Shown here in pieces: positions 7,545 to 16,806 of a stretch of DNA of 64,000 bases. The notes beneath the pieces were generated by a model. It worked only from the letters and a program-made list of their open reading frames with translations, did not search any database and was not told the origin of the DNA. Made by a program: the position numbers and the translations under genes. Numbering within the stretch: the first letter of the stretch is position 1; each line of letters begins with the position of its first letter. Origin of the DNA: FEN-299 sp963717945 (GTDB taxonomy: Bacteria; Acidobacteriota; Vicinamibacteria; Vicinamibacterales; Fen-181). The stretch lies in the NCBI GenBank assembly GCA_963717945.1, contig CAVQXT010000003.1, positions 806,001 through 870,000 on the forward strand, given 5' to 3'.

Positions 7545-10501
7545 ATGCCGACCGCTGGCAGCAGATCAAGCAGATCTACAGCGACCTACTGGAGCTCGAC
7601 CCGGCCGGGCGCAAGGCCTTTCTCGATGAAGCCTGCGCGGACGACGAGGCGCTCAGGGCCGAAGTCGAGCGCCTGCTCGCCAGTCGGGCGGAGGCCGAAG
7701 ACCTCCTCGAACGGCCCGCGATCGTCGTGGCGGCCGAGGTTCTCGCCCGCGAACAGGCGCTGGCCGCTCCGGACAACCTGGTCGGACGCACCATCTCCCA
7801 TTTCCGCATCGTCGAGGAGATTGGCGCCGGCGGCATGGGTGTGGTGTGCCGCGCCTGGGACGAGCGCCTCGAGCGGGATACCGCCGTCAAGTTCCTGCCA
7901 GAGGTCTTCGCCACAGACACCGAGCGGCTGGCGCGGCTGGAACGAGAAGCCAAGATCCTGGCATCGGTGAGTCATCCGAATGTCGCGGCGATCTTCGGCC
8001 TCGAAGTGGACGGGGACCGGCGTTTCCTCGTGATGGAATACGTCGAAGGAGAAACGCTCGCCGTGAAGCTGGCCAGAGGTCCGCTGGCGCTCGAGGAGGC
8101 GCTTGAGATCTGCCGCCAGATCGCGGAGGGCGTCGAGGCCGCGCACGAGAAGGGCGTCATCCACCGCGACCTGAAACCCGCGAACGTGAAGATCACACCC
8201 GACGGACAGGTGAAGGTCCTGGACTTCGGACTCGCCAGGGGACTGTCGGGCGAGATGTCGCCCACCGACGGGTCACCTTCTCCTGCGACACCCGGCGCGC
8301 GCACCCATCCCGGGATGATTCTCGGCACCGCGGCCTACATGAGCCCGGAGCAGGCCAAGGGCCGGCGACTGGACAGGCGGACCGACGTCTGGGCATTCGG
8401 CTGCATCCTCTACGAGTGCCTGACGGGCAAGCGGGCTTTTACAGGGGATTCGGCCGCGGAGACGCTGGCTGCCATCCTCACTGGCGAACCTGACTGGTCG
8501 GCGCTGCCCGTGGACGCCCGCGCCAGGATCCAGCCGGTCCTCGAGCGCTGTCTGCAAAAAGACCTGAAGCTCCGCTACCGGGATATCGCGGACGCCTCGC
8601 TCGCGCTCGAAGGGAACCTGGTGGCTCCCTCCGGACCCAACGCCGCTCACCGGCGACTCTCGACCGCGTGGCTGGCCGCCGCCGCGGTTGCCATCCTCGT
8701 GGCCGGCGCGGTTGCAGGCGTGGTGCTGACACGGTATGCCAGTCCCGGTTCAGCGTTGCCGGTCGTGAGATCGACCATCAAGGTCGAGCCGGGCCGCTGG
8801 CTCGACGGCATGCGCAGGGAGATGGACAGAGAGCGCCCGAGCCGCACGGCCATGGCGATTTCGAGCGACGCTGCGTTCATCGTCTACAGCGCGATCGAGG
8901 AGAGCCCCGGCCCACAAGCGAAGCCCCGGTTGTATATGCGGAGGATGGACCAGACGGGAGCAAAGCCCATCACCGGGACGGCAGGTGGCATCAACCCCTT
9001 CCTGTCACCCGACAACCGCTGGGTGGGATTCTGGGCGGACCGCAAGCTGATGAAGGTACCTCTCGAAGGCGGCGTGCCGTTTCAGTTGTGCGAGGCGGCC
9101 GAGATCTTCGGGGCCAGTTGGGGTCCTGACAACACCATCGTGTTTGCAGCGGGAGGAACCTCGGGGCTCTCGAGCGTTTCCGCCGACGGTGGGAAGCCGG
9201 AGGCTCTGACGACGCCCGATCCAAAGCGTGAGGAGGCGAGCCACCGCCTGCCATCCTGGCTCCCAGATGGGAAGACCGTGCTGTTCACCGTCATGCGGCA
9301 CGGCTGGGACACGCAGCCCAGGCTTGCCCTGCTTCGGCTCGACACCCGCGAGTGGCATGTCCTGCTCCAAGATGCCTCTCACGCGAGCTACGTTTCCACG
9401 GGACATCTGGTGTTCCTCAGGCAAGGCACGCTCATGGCGGCCCGATTCGACCCGGCCAGGTCGGAGGTTGTAGGCCAACCGGCCCCCCTCGTGGAAGACG
9501 TCATGCAGGCCTTTGCGACCAGCCTGCAATTCAACACGGGGGCCGGTCAGTTCGCGGTTGCCGACTCAGGGGCGCTCGTCTACGCAGCGGGCGGCGTACT
9601 TCCCGACAAGCAGCATTCGCTCGTCTGGGTGGACCAGCAAGGGACCGAGCAGCCTGCGACGCCCTTGCAGAAGCCCTTCTTCGCTCCGCGTCTCTCGCCG
9701 GATGGCCAGCGAATTGCCTACGCGACCATGGGGCGCGAATGGCGCGTCTGGGTCTACGACCTGAGCACCGGCGCCAACAGTCAACTGATCACCCAAGGCT
9801 GGGCCGAATACCCGATCTGGACTCCCGATGGTAAGCGGATCCTCTTCGCAGGGCGGCACGGAGCCCTGAACCTGTTCTCGCAACCTTCCGACGGCAGCTT
9901 GCCGATCGAACGCCATACGACGAGCCAGCACGAGCAAGTCCCGGGATCATGGTCTTCGCTCCCAAGCGGGCAAACACTCGCTCTGGTTGAAGACCGCGTA
10001 GACGGAGGCGCCAAGATCCTCTTGATGGACGCGCGCTCGGGACGCGTGCGGCCTCTCCTGGATTCGCCGTTCAGTGAATGGTTTCCCGAGTTCTCGCCGG
10101 ACGGCCGCTGGCTGGCCTACACGTCTGATGAATCGGGTCGCGGTGAGGTCTACGTGAGGCCCTTTCCGGGGCCGGGGATGAAACACCAGGTGTCGAACGA
10201 AGGGGGCTTCCAGCCGCTGTGGGCGAGAGACGGGAAGCAGCTCTTCTATCGTATGAACGATCAAGTGTGGGCTGCGGACGTCCGAACCGACGGCGGCTTC
10301 GCAACCAGCAAGCCACACCTGCTGTTTGAACGGGCGGGATACGGGCGGGGATCTCCCGTACGCAATTACGATCTGTCCATGGATGGGCAGCGATTCCTGA
10401 TGGTCAAGCTCGAACAAACCAGGCCCACGCCCGTCACCGAGATGGTCCTCGTCCAGAACTGGTTCGAGGAACTCAAGCGGCTCGTCCCCGCACGAAAGTA
10501 G
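7541..10501 (+). CDS. membrane Ser/Thr protein kinase with WD40/TolB-like sensor
   Basis: A 986-residue Hanks-type kinase. Residues 1-75 form a helical N-terminal segment typical of this group. The kinase domain spans about 88-350: glycine loop GAGGMG (95-100), Lys117 in AVKF, catalytic HRDLKPAN (Asp210), DFG (228-230) and an MSPEQ motif. One transmembrane helix lies at about 377-397. Residues about 420-980 carry PD40/TolB-type propeller repeats (LSPDG, WTPDGK, FSPDGRWLAY), placing the propeller outside the membrane. The likely role is signalling from the envelope to cytoplasmic targets, with the overlapping ECF sigma factor the obvious candidate. All key kinase residues are intact. Confidence 0.95.
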   Translation: MNADRWQQIKQIYSDLLELDPAGRKAFLDEACADDEALRAEVERLLASRAEAEDLLERPAIVVAAEVLAREQALAAPDNLVGRTISHFRIVEEIGAGGMGVVCRAWDERLERDTAVKFLPEVFATDTERLARLEREAKILASVSHPNVAAIFGLEVDGDRRFLVMEYVEGETLAVKLARGPLALEEALEICRQIAEGVEAAHEKGVIHRDLKPANVKITPDGQVKVLDFGLARGLSGEMSPTDGSPSPATPGARTHPGMILGTAAYMSPEQAKGRRLDRRTDVWAFGCILYECLTGKRAFTGDSAAETLAAILTGEPDWSALPVDARARIQPVLERCLQKDLKLRYRDIADASLALEGNLVAPSGPNAAHRRLSTAWLAAAAVAILVAGAVAGVVLTRYASPGSALPVVRSTIKVEPGRWLDGMRREMDRERPSRTAMAISSDAAFIVYSAIEESPGPQAKPRLYMRRMDQTGAKPITGTAGGINPFLSPDNRWVGFWADRKLMKVPLEGGVPFQLCEAAEIFGASWGPDNTIVFAAGGTSGLSSVSADGGKPEALTTPDPKREEASHRLPSWLPDGKTVLFTVMRHGWDTQPRLALLRLDTREWHVLLQDASHASYVSTGHLVFLRQGTLMAARFDPARSEVVGQPAPLVEDVMQAFATSLQFNTGAGQFAVADSGALVYAAGGVLPDKQHSLVWVDQQGTEQPATPLQKPFFAPRLSPDGQRIAYATMGREWRVWVYDLSTGANSQLITQGWAEYPIWTPDGKRILFAGRHGALNLFSQPSDGSLPIERHTTSQHEQVPGSWSSLPSGQTLALVEDRVDGGAKILLMDARSGRVRPLLDSPFSEWFPEFSPDGRWLAYTSDESGRGEVYVRPFPGPGMKHQVSNEGGFQPLWARDGKQLFYRMNDQVWAADVRTDGGFATSKPHLLFERAGYGRGSPVRNYDLSMDGQRFLMVKLEQTRPTPVTEMVLVQNWFEELKRLVPARK

Positions 10502-10531
10502 GAGACGCCACATCTTGCGATCTTGGGATCT

Positions 10532-10599
10532 TGCGATCGTGCGAAGTGAACCGGCGCGGCGATCGGGAGATCGCCAGATCCTGACATCGCACGATCGCA
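10532..10599. terminator. nested inverted repeats between convergent genes
   Basis: TGCGATCGTGCGA (10532-10544) is perfectly inverted at 10587-10599. Inside lies a second hairpin, GGCGATC-GGGA-GATCGCC (10558-10575). The preceding bases repeat the octamer-like GATCTTGC/GATCTTGG. The block fills the gap between the convergent kinase and cytochrome genes and could act as a bidirectional terminator, although no T-run follows. Confidence 0.5.
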
Positions 10600-10621
10600 G
10601 GATGATCTGACGGTCGTTCTC

Positions 10622-11038
10622 TCACTTCTTTCTGGCGAGCGCCTGGCAGTAGAGGACCAGGTAGTCCACCTGCTGCGCGGTCAGCGTGCGTCCCCAGGGA
10701 GGCGAGAGGGGCGAGCGCCCGACCGCCGCGCTCCCTTCCATGATGACGCGGCGGACGTACGCCGGGTCGGCCATCGCCTTCGACGTCGAGAAGTCGGGCG
10801 GCTGGGGGGAAAGGGTGGACGCATTCTGCCCGTCGCCCTTGCCGGCGTCGCCGTGGCAGGTCGCGCAATACTGCGCGAAGACCGGCCGGCCGAGCGACTC
10901 GGCGTAGGTGAGCCCGACTTGCTGCTCTTCCGCCCTCAGTGCGTCGATGACCGGCTCCTGGGCGGGAGGGGCGGGCCGCCGGCACGCGGCCAGCGAGGTG
11001 AGGGCGACGATCGCCGCCAGGCGGCGCGCGCGCGTCAT
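10622..11038 (-). CDS. monoheme cytochrome c lipoprotein
   Basis: A 138-residue protein with a lipoprotein signal (LTSLAAC, lipid Cys19) and one class-I cytochrome c domain. The heme motif is C58-ATCH-62 (YCATCHGDAGKGDG); the probable axial Met is in the C-terminal half. The start at ATG 11038 overlaps the stop of the eight-heme cytochrome gene (ATGA), showing it is the last gene of the electron-transfer operon. A longer open frame to 11293 lies inside the upstream gene and is not used. It is probably a membrane-anchored periplasmic electron shuttle next to the bc-type complex. Confidence 0.92.
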   Translation of the reverse strand: MTRARRLAAIVALTSLAACRRPAPPAQEPVIDALRAEEQQVGLTYAESLGRPVFAQYCATCHGDAGKGDGQNASTLSPQPPDFSTSKAMADPAYVRRVIMEGSAAVGRSPLSPPWGRTLTAQQVDYLVLYCQALARKK

Positions 11039-13062
11039 TTCGGCCTCCCGTTCTTCGACGCCGCCGGTCCGGCAGCGGGCGCCGGCCCGACGCCGAGCGA
11101 CATGATGTAGGCGGTCAGGTCGCGGATATCCGGCGCCGAGAGGCCGTAATTCGGGTCGACGGTCCCGGGCTTCTGCCGCTGCGGGTCGGACAGCCAGGTC
11201 GCGACCCACCCCGCCTTGAGCCGCTTGCCGGTGTTCGACAGGTCGGGACCGACGTAGCCGCCGCTCAGGCCGACCTGGTGACACCCGGCACAACCCAGCT
11301 CACCGAAGCGCTGCTGTCCTCGGCGCGCGTCAGCCTGTTCGAGGCCGGCGAAGCGCCCGTCGATCGCGTCGTCCACGAAGACGGTCGAGAAGTAGTCGGC
11401 GATCGTCTTCGCCTCCTCGGGCAGCATGTGAAACTGCGGCATGCGGGCCTCGACGCTCACTCGGACGGCGCCGGGGTTCAGCAGGTAGCGCACGATGTAG
11501 TCGCGCTGCAACTGGCTCCCGATGCGGTCCAGAGGAACCGTCGACAGGTCACCCCCCGTGCCCTGGATCCGGTGGCAGCTCAGGCAGCGATAGCGCCTGA
11601 CCAGCTCTCCGAACTGCCCTTGCGGGCGGTAGGCGGGCGGCGACGACGGCCTCACGACGCGCGAAGCCGGCAGGTCGTTCTGGTGCAGCCCGGCCAGGGC
11701 GACGGTGACCGTCGCGGCCTGCACCGGGGTGAAGTCGAACGTCGGCATCAACGACGGGGAACCGAGGCCGTCGGGGTGCAGGAGCTTGACGAAGATGTAG
11801 TTGTCGGTCGTGTGGCGGGCGCGGCTGTTCCCGTACGTCAACTGGTCGGGGTCGCGGTCGGCGACGCCGGCCAGGCTCGGGCCGAACTTTCCGGAGTTCG
11901 CGATGCCCGTGAGGCGATGGCAGCTGTAGCAGCCCCGCGCAATGAACGTGTTCCGCCCCGCGGCCACGGCCGTCGCGTCCTGGAACGACGGGAGCGGCGG
12001 CTCGGGGCCGGCCCCTCCGCTCGTGTAGTTCTGCAGCAGGAACGAGGCGAGATCCCTGACCTGGTCGTCGGTGAGGCGATACTCGAGCATCGCGGTCTCG
12101 GGCTGATCGCGATACGGGTCCTTGAGGAAGCCGAAGAGCCAGTCCCGCCGCACCTTGTCGCCGACCACCGTCAGTTCCGGCCCCATCGTGCCGCCGCGCC
12201 CGTTCACGGCGTGGCAGCTGACGCACCGGAGTTCGCCGAACAGCGCCCGCCCGTTGTCGGAGTTCGCGCGCGACCAGTCGACGCCGGCGCCGGCCGACGG
12301 CACCTGCGCCTGCTGGGAGAGCAGGAACGCCTGCAGGCCGGCGATCTCGTCCGACTTGAGCCGGAAGTTGCCCATCTTGGAGCCCGGGAGCGTGGCCTTC
12401 GGGTCCTTCAGCCACGCGCGCAGCCAGTCAGGCCGGACCTTGAATCCCTCCGACTCGAGGGATGGACCGCTGAAGGTCAGGCCCTGGAACCCGGGGATGT
12501 CGTGGCAGGCGACGCAGCCCGACGCCACGATGAGCCGGCGGCCGGCGGTCAGCCTGGGCGCGTCCGGCGTGTCGATCGACTGGTGGCAGCTGCCGCAGCT
12601 GGCTTCGATCGTCTCGAGCGGCCGCATCGGGCGCTCGACAAACGGGATCGGCTGGTGGGCCGCGTCGCGGTAGTCGGTCGCCTGGCCCTGTCCCTCGTGG
12701 CAGACGGTGCAGCCGTACCGCTCGGTCGGGTGTGTGGTGAGCCAGGTGCCGCCGTGAGTGCGGAACGGCTGCGGCGCCGCGCTGAACACGGCGTCGTCGA
12801 TGCCGAGGTGGCACGTCGTGCAGCGATCCACCCGCTGCAGGTCCGGCAGCCAGATCTGGCGGGGGCCGTCCACCGGCGACGCCTGCGCCAGTTGGTGGGG
12901 GTTCTCCAGCTTCGCCTCGAGCGCGCGGAACGTCGCCTGGTAGCGGCGCCACTCGGCGCCCTGCTCGCCCAGGTAGACCCAGGAGAACACCGCCAGGAAC
13001 GCGACGCCGAGCAGCGCGAACGCGGCGTGGGCGGACGCGGGCGCGTGTTGAGGTTCACGCAT
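11035..13062 (-). CDS. membrane-anchored eight-heme c-type cytochrome
   Basis: A 675-residue protein with one N-terminal transmembrane anchor (about 12-33) and eight CxxCH motifs starting at Cys81, 118, 156, 183, 280, 388, 493 and 591. The first three are closely spaced. The last five are about 100 residues apart, and each heads a single-heme cytochrome c-like domain with conserved GPxL and WL-x2-DP motifs. It likely carries electrons from the Rieske/cytochrome b pair to periplasmic or outer-membrane acceptors. It lies 27 nt after cytochrome b and overlaps the following monoheme cytochrome gene. It is much larger than canonical cytochrome c1 and resembles multiheme subunits of alternative bc-type complexes. 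Confidence 0.93.
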   Translation of the reverse strand: MREPQHAPASAHAAFALLGVAFLAVFSWVYLGEQGAEWRRYQATFRALEAKLENPHQLAQASPVDGPRQIWLPDLQRVDRCTTCHLGIDDAVFSAAPQPFRTHGGTWLTTHPTERYGCTVCHEGQGQATDYRDAAHQPIPFVERPMRPLETIEASCGSCHQSIDTPDAPRLTAGRRLIVASGCVACHDIPGFQGLTFSGPSLESEGFKVRPDWLRAWLKDPKATLPGSKMGNFRLKSDEIAGLQAFLLSQQAQVPSAGAGVDWSRANSDNGRALFGELRCVSCHAVNGRGGTMGPELTVVGDKVRRDWLFGFLKDPYRDQPETAMLEYRLTDDQVRDLASFLLQNYTSGGAGPEPPLPSFQDATAVAAGRNTFIARGCYSCHRLTGIANSGKFGPSLAGVADRDPDQLTYGNSRARHTTDNYIFVKLLHPDGLGSPSLMPTFDFTPVQAATVTVALAGLHQNDLPASRVVRPSSPPAYRPQGQFGELVRRYRCLSCHRIQGTGGDLSTVPLDRIGSQLQRDYIVRYLLNPGAVRVSVEARMPQFHMLPEEAKTIADYFSTVFVDDAIDGRFAGLEQADARRGQQRFGELGCAGCHQVGLSGGYVGPDLSNTGKRLKAGWVATWLSDPQRQKPGTVDPNYGLSAPDIRDLTAYIMSLGVGPAPAAGPAASKNGRPK

Positions 13063-13089
13063 GGCTGGTACCGCCGACGGCCTCTGGCG

Positions 13090-14358
13090 TCACCGCCATG
13101 GCCACACCCAGGCCCAGTACGGGCCCCGGAAGAAGGTTCCGATCACCGTCAACGCGGAGAACAGGAGCACCGCGACCAGGAAGATGGTGTTGGCGACCCG
13201 CCGCTCCGGCGCGAACCACCGGCCCGCACCGTGCGGATTGCGGTCGACGTAAGGCAGCGCGAGCAGCGTCACGACCAGCAGGGCTGGCACGATCACGCCG
13301 CCGACCAGCGCGGAGTAGTGCACCAGTTCCTGCAGCCCCAGGAAGTACCACGGGGCCTTGGCCGGGTTCGGCGTCCGGGTCGGGTCGGCCATCTCCTCGA
13401 GCGGAGCCATGAACACGAGCGAGATGAGGTGCAGGACGATCACGACGCCCAGCGCGACCAGCGCCTCCCGGTAGAGCAGGTGCGGCCACGCGAACACCTC
13501 GTCGTCGGGGTCCCGCGACTCGACCGACACCGTGGGCCGCCGGGTCAGCGCCATCAGGCCGTACGTGCGGGTCGAGGCGGGGAATCCGCCGTCCGTCTCC
13601 GTCTCCACCGTCGCGGCCGCAGCCGGCGCGCCGCTCAGGCCGTCCTTGCGGACCCTCCAGATGTGCAGCGAGAGGAGGACCAGCATGGCGAGCGGCAGGA
13701 TGACGCAGTGGAGCACGTAGAAGCGCAGCAGCGTCATCGGCCCGATCACGGTGCCCGCGAGCAGCAGGAACTTCAGCCGGCGGCCGATGACGGGCGTGTA
13801 CGCCGCGATGTTGGTGCCGACGGTGATCGCCCAGAACGCCAGCTGGTCCCACGGCAGCAGGTACCCGGTGAACGACAGGGCGAGCGTCAGCAGCAGCAGG
13901 GCGACGCCGATCACCCAGTTGAACTCGCGCGGCGCCTTGTAGGAGCCGGTCAGGAACACCCGGCACAGGTGCAGGAAGACGACCAGCACCATCGCGTGCG
14001 CCGACCACCGGTGCAGGTTCCGCAGCACGACGCCATAGGTGACGACAAACTGCAGGTCCTTCATGCTGCGGTACGCCTCGTTCGGGTACGGGACGTAGTT
14101 GAGCATGAGCGCGAGGCCGGTCAGCGTCAGGATCCCGAACAGGAGGGCCGACACCAGCCCGAGGCCGAGCGTGTAACCCGCCTTCAGGCTGTGCCGCGAC
14201 ACGCGAGCGGGGTGGATGTGGAGGAACAGGCTCGAGATCATCGAGGCGGCGCGGTCCTTGTCGGTCCGCGGCCACCCGATGCGCCACACCGACTGGCGGA
14301 CGGCCGTCGCCCACCGGATCGCCCGCCGCGTCACCGTCGTGTCCACCTGGTCGGCCAC
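13090..14358 (-). CDS. cytochrome b of a bc/b6f-type complex
   Basis: A 422-residue full-length cytochrome b (b6 and subunit IV parts fused). Heme ligands are visible as a His pair with 13 residues between (LHRWSAHAMVLVVFLH) and a second pair with 14 between (LHCVILPLAMLVLLSLH). The 14-residue spacing is the b6f-type pattern. The Qo-site PEWY motif is replaced by KAPWYF, as in some non-canonical bc complexes. Eight or so membrane spans are evident. A charged insert of about 50 residues (about 240-290) joins the two halves. The start is GTG 14358 with GAGGGA upstream. It would oxidise quinol together with the Rieske protein encoded just before it. Confidence 0.95.
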   Translation of the reverse strand: MADQVDTTVTRRAIRWATAVRQSVWRIGWPRTDKDRAASMISSLFLHIHPARVSRHSLKAGYTLGLGLVSALLFGILTLTGLALMLNYVPYPNEAYRSMKDLQFVVTYGVVLRNLHRWSAHAMVLVVFLHLCRVFLTGSYKAPREFNWVIGVALLLLTLALSFTGYLLPWDQLAFWAITVGTNIAAYTPVIGRRLKFLLLAGTVIGPMTLLRFYVLHCVILPLAMLVLLSLHIWRVRKDGLSGAPAAAATVETETDGGFPASTRTYGLMALTRRPTVSVESRDPDDEVFAWPHLLYREALVALGVVIVLHLISLVFMAPLEEMADPTRTPNPAKAPWYFLGLQELVHYSALVGGVIVPALLVVTLLALPYVDRNPHGAGRWFAPERRVANTIFLVAVLLFSALTVIGTFFRGPYWAWVWPWR

Positions 14359-14410
14359 TCGTCCCTCGCGTTCCTGCGCGCGCCGCCGCCTTCCGCCGTC
14401 CGCGTCGCGG

Positions 14411-14878
14411 CTACGCGCGCAACCTGAAGTCGGGCCCCACGGTCCGATCGAGATCGACGACCAGGTCGCCGCGCGGCGACAGGGTCAGGGCGAACCAGTT
14501 CAGCGGCGCGGGCGCGGGCCCGCGAATCACGCGGCCGTTCTCGTCGAACCGGCTGCCGTGGCACGGGCACTCGAACCCCCAGCTCGTCCGCTTGACGTTG
14601 CACCCGAGGTGCGTGCAGATCGACGAGACGGCGTAGAACCCGTCGGCGCCGTTGAAGATGAAGAGGCGGTTGTCGGCGAGGAACGTCGCCGTCTGCGGCG
14701 GGAACTGCGCCGGCGGGCCGACGCTGAAACGCGACGGCGGCTCGTAGAGCACGTTGGGCACGAGGAAACGGAACGTACTGACCAGGAAGCCGACGCTGGC
14801 GGCGGCGATCGACGCGCACCCGACCCAGAAGAAGCCGCGACGGTCCAGGGTACGGCTCAGGCGGTCCAGCGGGCTCAT
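14411..14878 (-). CDS. Rieske [2Fe-2S] protein
   Basis: A 155-residue protein with an N-terminal twin-Arg-containing segment and membrane helix (about 15-40) and a Rieske domain. Cluster ligands are Cys88 and His90 (CTHLGC) and Cys104 and His107 (CPCHGS); Cys93 and Cys106 would form the conserved disulfide. It is the electron acceptor from quinol in a bc-type complex. The ATG at 14878 overlaps the stop of the upstream flavoprotein gene by 4 nt, and cytochrome b follows after 52 nt. Confidence 0.96.
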   Translation of the reverse strand: MSPLDRLSRTLDRRGFFWVGCASIAAASVGFLVSTFRFLVPNVLYEPPSRFSVGPPAQFPPQTATFLADNRLFIFNGADGFYAVSSICTHLGCNVKRTSWGFECPCHGSRFDENGRVIRGPAPAPLNWFALTLSPRGDLVVDLDRTVGPDFRLRA

Positions 14879-16803
14879 CGGCGCGTCTCCTGCATCCGCT
14901 CGGCGAACAGCCCCAGGGCGGTCCCGGGCGATTCATCCAGCTCCAGCATTTCCATCGTGATCGCCCCTGTCGGGCAGCGCTCGGCGCACAGGCCGCAGCG
15001 AATGCAGCGCTCCTCGTCCTTCACGATGGCCCCGGCGTCGGCGTCGGCGCCGAGGGCCGCGCGGATGGCCTCGAGCTCCGCCGTTCCCCGGAGCCGCGCG
15101 ATCGGGACCAGCGCCAGGCACGCCTCCGGGCAGATCTCCACGCACCCGCTGCACAGGATGCACCGCTCCGAATCGAAGACCGTCTCGACGTGGCACCACA
15201 GGCACCGCGACGCCTCCAGGCGCGCCTGCGCTTCGCCGTACCCTTCCTCCACCTCGCGGAAGCCGGTCCGGCGCGCGACGGGCAGCGCCGGCACCTGCTG
15301 GCGGGGGATGCGGTCGTAGGGATCGCCGGCGCGGTGGAGCTCGATCGCCCGGAACCAGGCCCGGGCCCGCGGCACCAGCGAGCCGCCCAGGTGCTGGTGA
15401 ATGGCCAGGGCCGCGCGCTTGCCGTCGGCCACCGCGTCGATCACGATGCGCGGCCCGAAGGCCAGGTCCCCGCCGGCGAAGACCCCCGGCATGGTCGTCG
15501 CGAGCGTGACCGGGTCCACGGCGACCAGCCCTCGCGGAGTGATCTCGATCTGCGCGTCCGCCGACAGGCATTCGGTGTCGGGCTGCTGGCCCACGGCCAG
15601 GATCACCGTATCCGCCTCGACCCGTTTCTCGCTGCCTGGCACGAACGTCGGATTGAAGCGGCCCCGCTCGTCGAAGACCGACGCGACGTCCAGCGTTTCG
15701 ACCGCCGTCACCCGGCCGGCCGCTCCCACCATGGACTTCGGGCCCCGGCCCGGGAGCAGCGTGATGCCTTCCTCCTCCGCCTCGCGCACCTCGTCGGGGT
15801 GCGCGGGCATCTCGCTCCGCGCCTCGAGCGAAACCAGCTGAACCCTCCGGGCGCCCAGCCGGAGCGCGGTCCGGGCGGCGTCGATGAAGGCGTTGTCGTA
15901 GCCCCACGAGTGCAGGAGGTCCCGGGCGCCGGAGGGCAGCGCGGCCGGCGTGTCCTCGGGCGAGTAGCGCAGCGCGGTCCGCGCCACGTCGATGGCGACG
16001 TTGCCCCCTCCCACCACGACGACGCGCTCGCCGAGCGTGACGTGATAGCCCAGGTTGGCGTTGAGGAGGAAGTCGACGCCGTTGATCACGCCGTCCAGGT
16101 CGGCGCCCGGGATGCCGAGGCCGCGGCCGCGCGAGGCGCCGAGGCCGAGAAACACCGCCGAGAACCCGTTGCGCCGCAGGTCGCTCGCCGTGAAGTCGCG
16201 CCCGAGCCGCCAGTTGAGCCTCAGCTCGACGCCGAGCGCGAGGACGCGGTCCACTTCGGCCCGGATGATGTCCCGCGGCAGGCGGTATTCCGGAACGCCC
16301 TGGTAGAGCATGCCGCCGACGACCGGCGCCGCGTCGAAGATGGTGACCCGGTAGCCGAGCAGCGCGAGATCGTGGGCGCACCCGATCCCGGCCGGCCCGG
16401 CCCCGACCACGGCGACCCGCGCCGCGCCGTCGGCGGCGCCCGCCGCCAGCCCGAGCGGGACGAGCGGGAACGGCGCGGCCGTACCGAACGCGCTCTCGAC
16501 GCCGTGCCGCTCGGTGACCGTGCGCTTGAGCGCGCGGATCGAGATCGGCTCGTCGATGAGCCCCCGCCGGCACTTCGTCTCGCACGGGTGCGCGCAGATG
16601 CGCCCGCAGGTCGAGGCCAGGGGGTTGGGCGCCCGGGCGATCGCGTATCCGCCCGCCGTGTCCCCGACGCCGATCGCGCGCACGTATCCGCCCGCGTTGG
16701 TGCGGACGGGGCACGCGCTCCTGCAGGGCACCAGGTCCAGGAAGTACTGGAGGCCCGGCACCACGGTGAGATAGTTGCGCCCGGTCGCCGGGGCCTCCGC
16801 CAC
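14875..16803 (-). CDS. GltD-like FAD/NAD(P) oxidoreductase with ferredoxin domain
   Basis: A 642-residue flavoprotein. The N-terminal Fe-S region has a Cys pair near 27-31 and CGRICAHPCETKC (Cys66, 70, 74, 78), as in glutamate synthase small subunit relatives. The FAD-binding motif is GAGPAGIG (about 134), and a second Rossmann site reads VVVGGGNVAIDVAR. The C-terminal about 120 residues hold two [4Fe-4S] sites (CILCSGCVEICPEAC and CIRCGLCAERCPTG). The start is GTG 16803 with GGAGG 5 nt upstream. Located between the cupredoxin and Rieske genes, it probably passes electrons between NAD(P)H or ferredoxin and the quinone/bc system. Direction and substrate are unknown, and no glutamate synthase large subunit is nearby. 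Confidence 0.88.
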   Translation of the reverse strand: MAEAPATGRNYLTVVPGLQYFLDLVPCRSACPVRTNAGGYVRAIGVGDTAGGYAIARAPNPLASTCGRICAHPCETKCRRGLIDEPISIRALKRTVTERHGVESAFGTAAPFPLVPLGLAAGAADGAARVAVVGAGPAGIGCAHDLALLGYRVTIFDAAPVVGGMLYQGVPEYRLPRDIIRAEVDRVLALGVELRLNWRLGRDFTASDLRRNGFSAVFLGLGASRGRGLGIPGADLDGVINGVDFLLNANLGYHVTLGERVVVVGGGNVAIDVARTALRYSPEDTPAALPSGARDLLHSWGYDNAFIDAARTALRLGARRVQLVSLEARSEMPAHPDEVREAEEEGITLLPGRGPKSMVGAAGRVTAVETLDVASVFDERGRFNPTFVPGSEKRVEADTVILAVGQQPDTECLSADAQIEITPRGLVAVDPVTLATTMPGVFAGGDLAFGPRIVIDAVADGKRAALAIHQHLGGSLVPRARAWFRAIELHRAGDPYDRIPRQQVPALPVARRTGFREVEEGYGEAQARLEASRCLWCHVETVFDSERCILCSGCVEICPEACLALVPIARLRGTAELEAIRAALGADADAGAIVKDEERCIRCGLCAERCPTGAITMEMLELDESPGTALGLFAERMQETRR

Positions 16804-16806
16804 CGC

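Noticed and set aside
14875..16803. Naming the flavoprotein glutamate synthase small subunit (GltD)
   Set aside because: It has an added ferredoxin domain, no GltB is nearby, and it is overlapped by a Rieske gene, so a respiratory role fits better.
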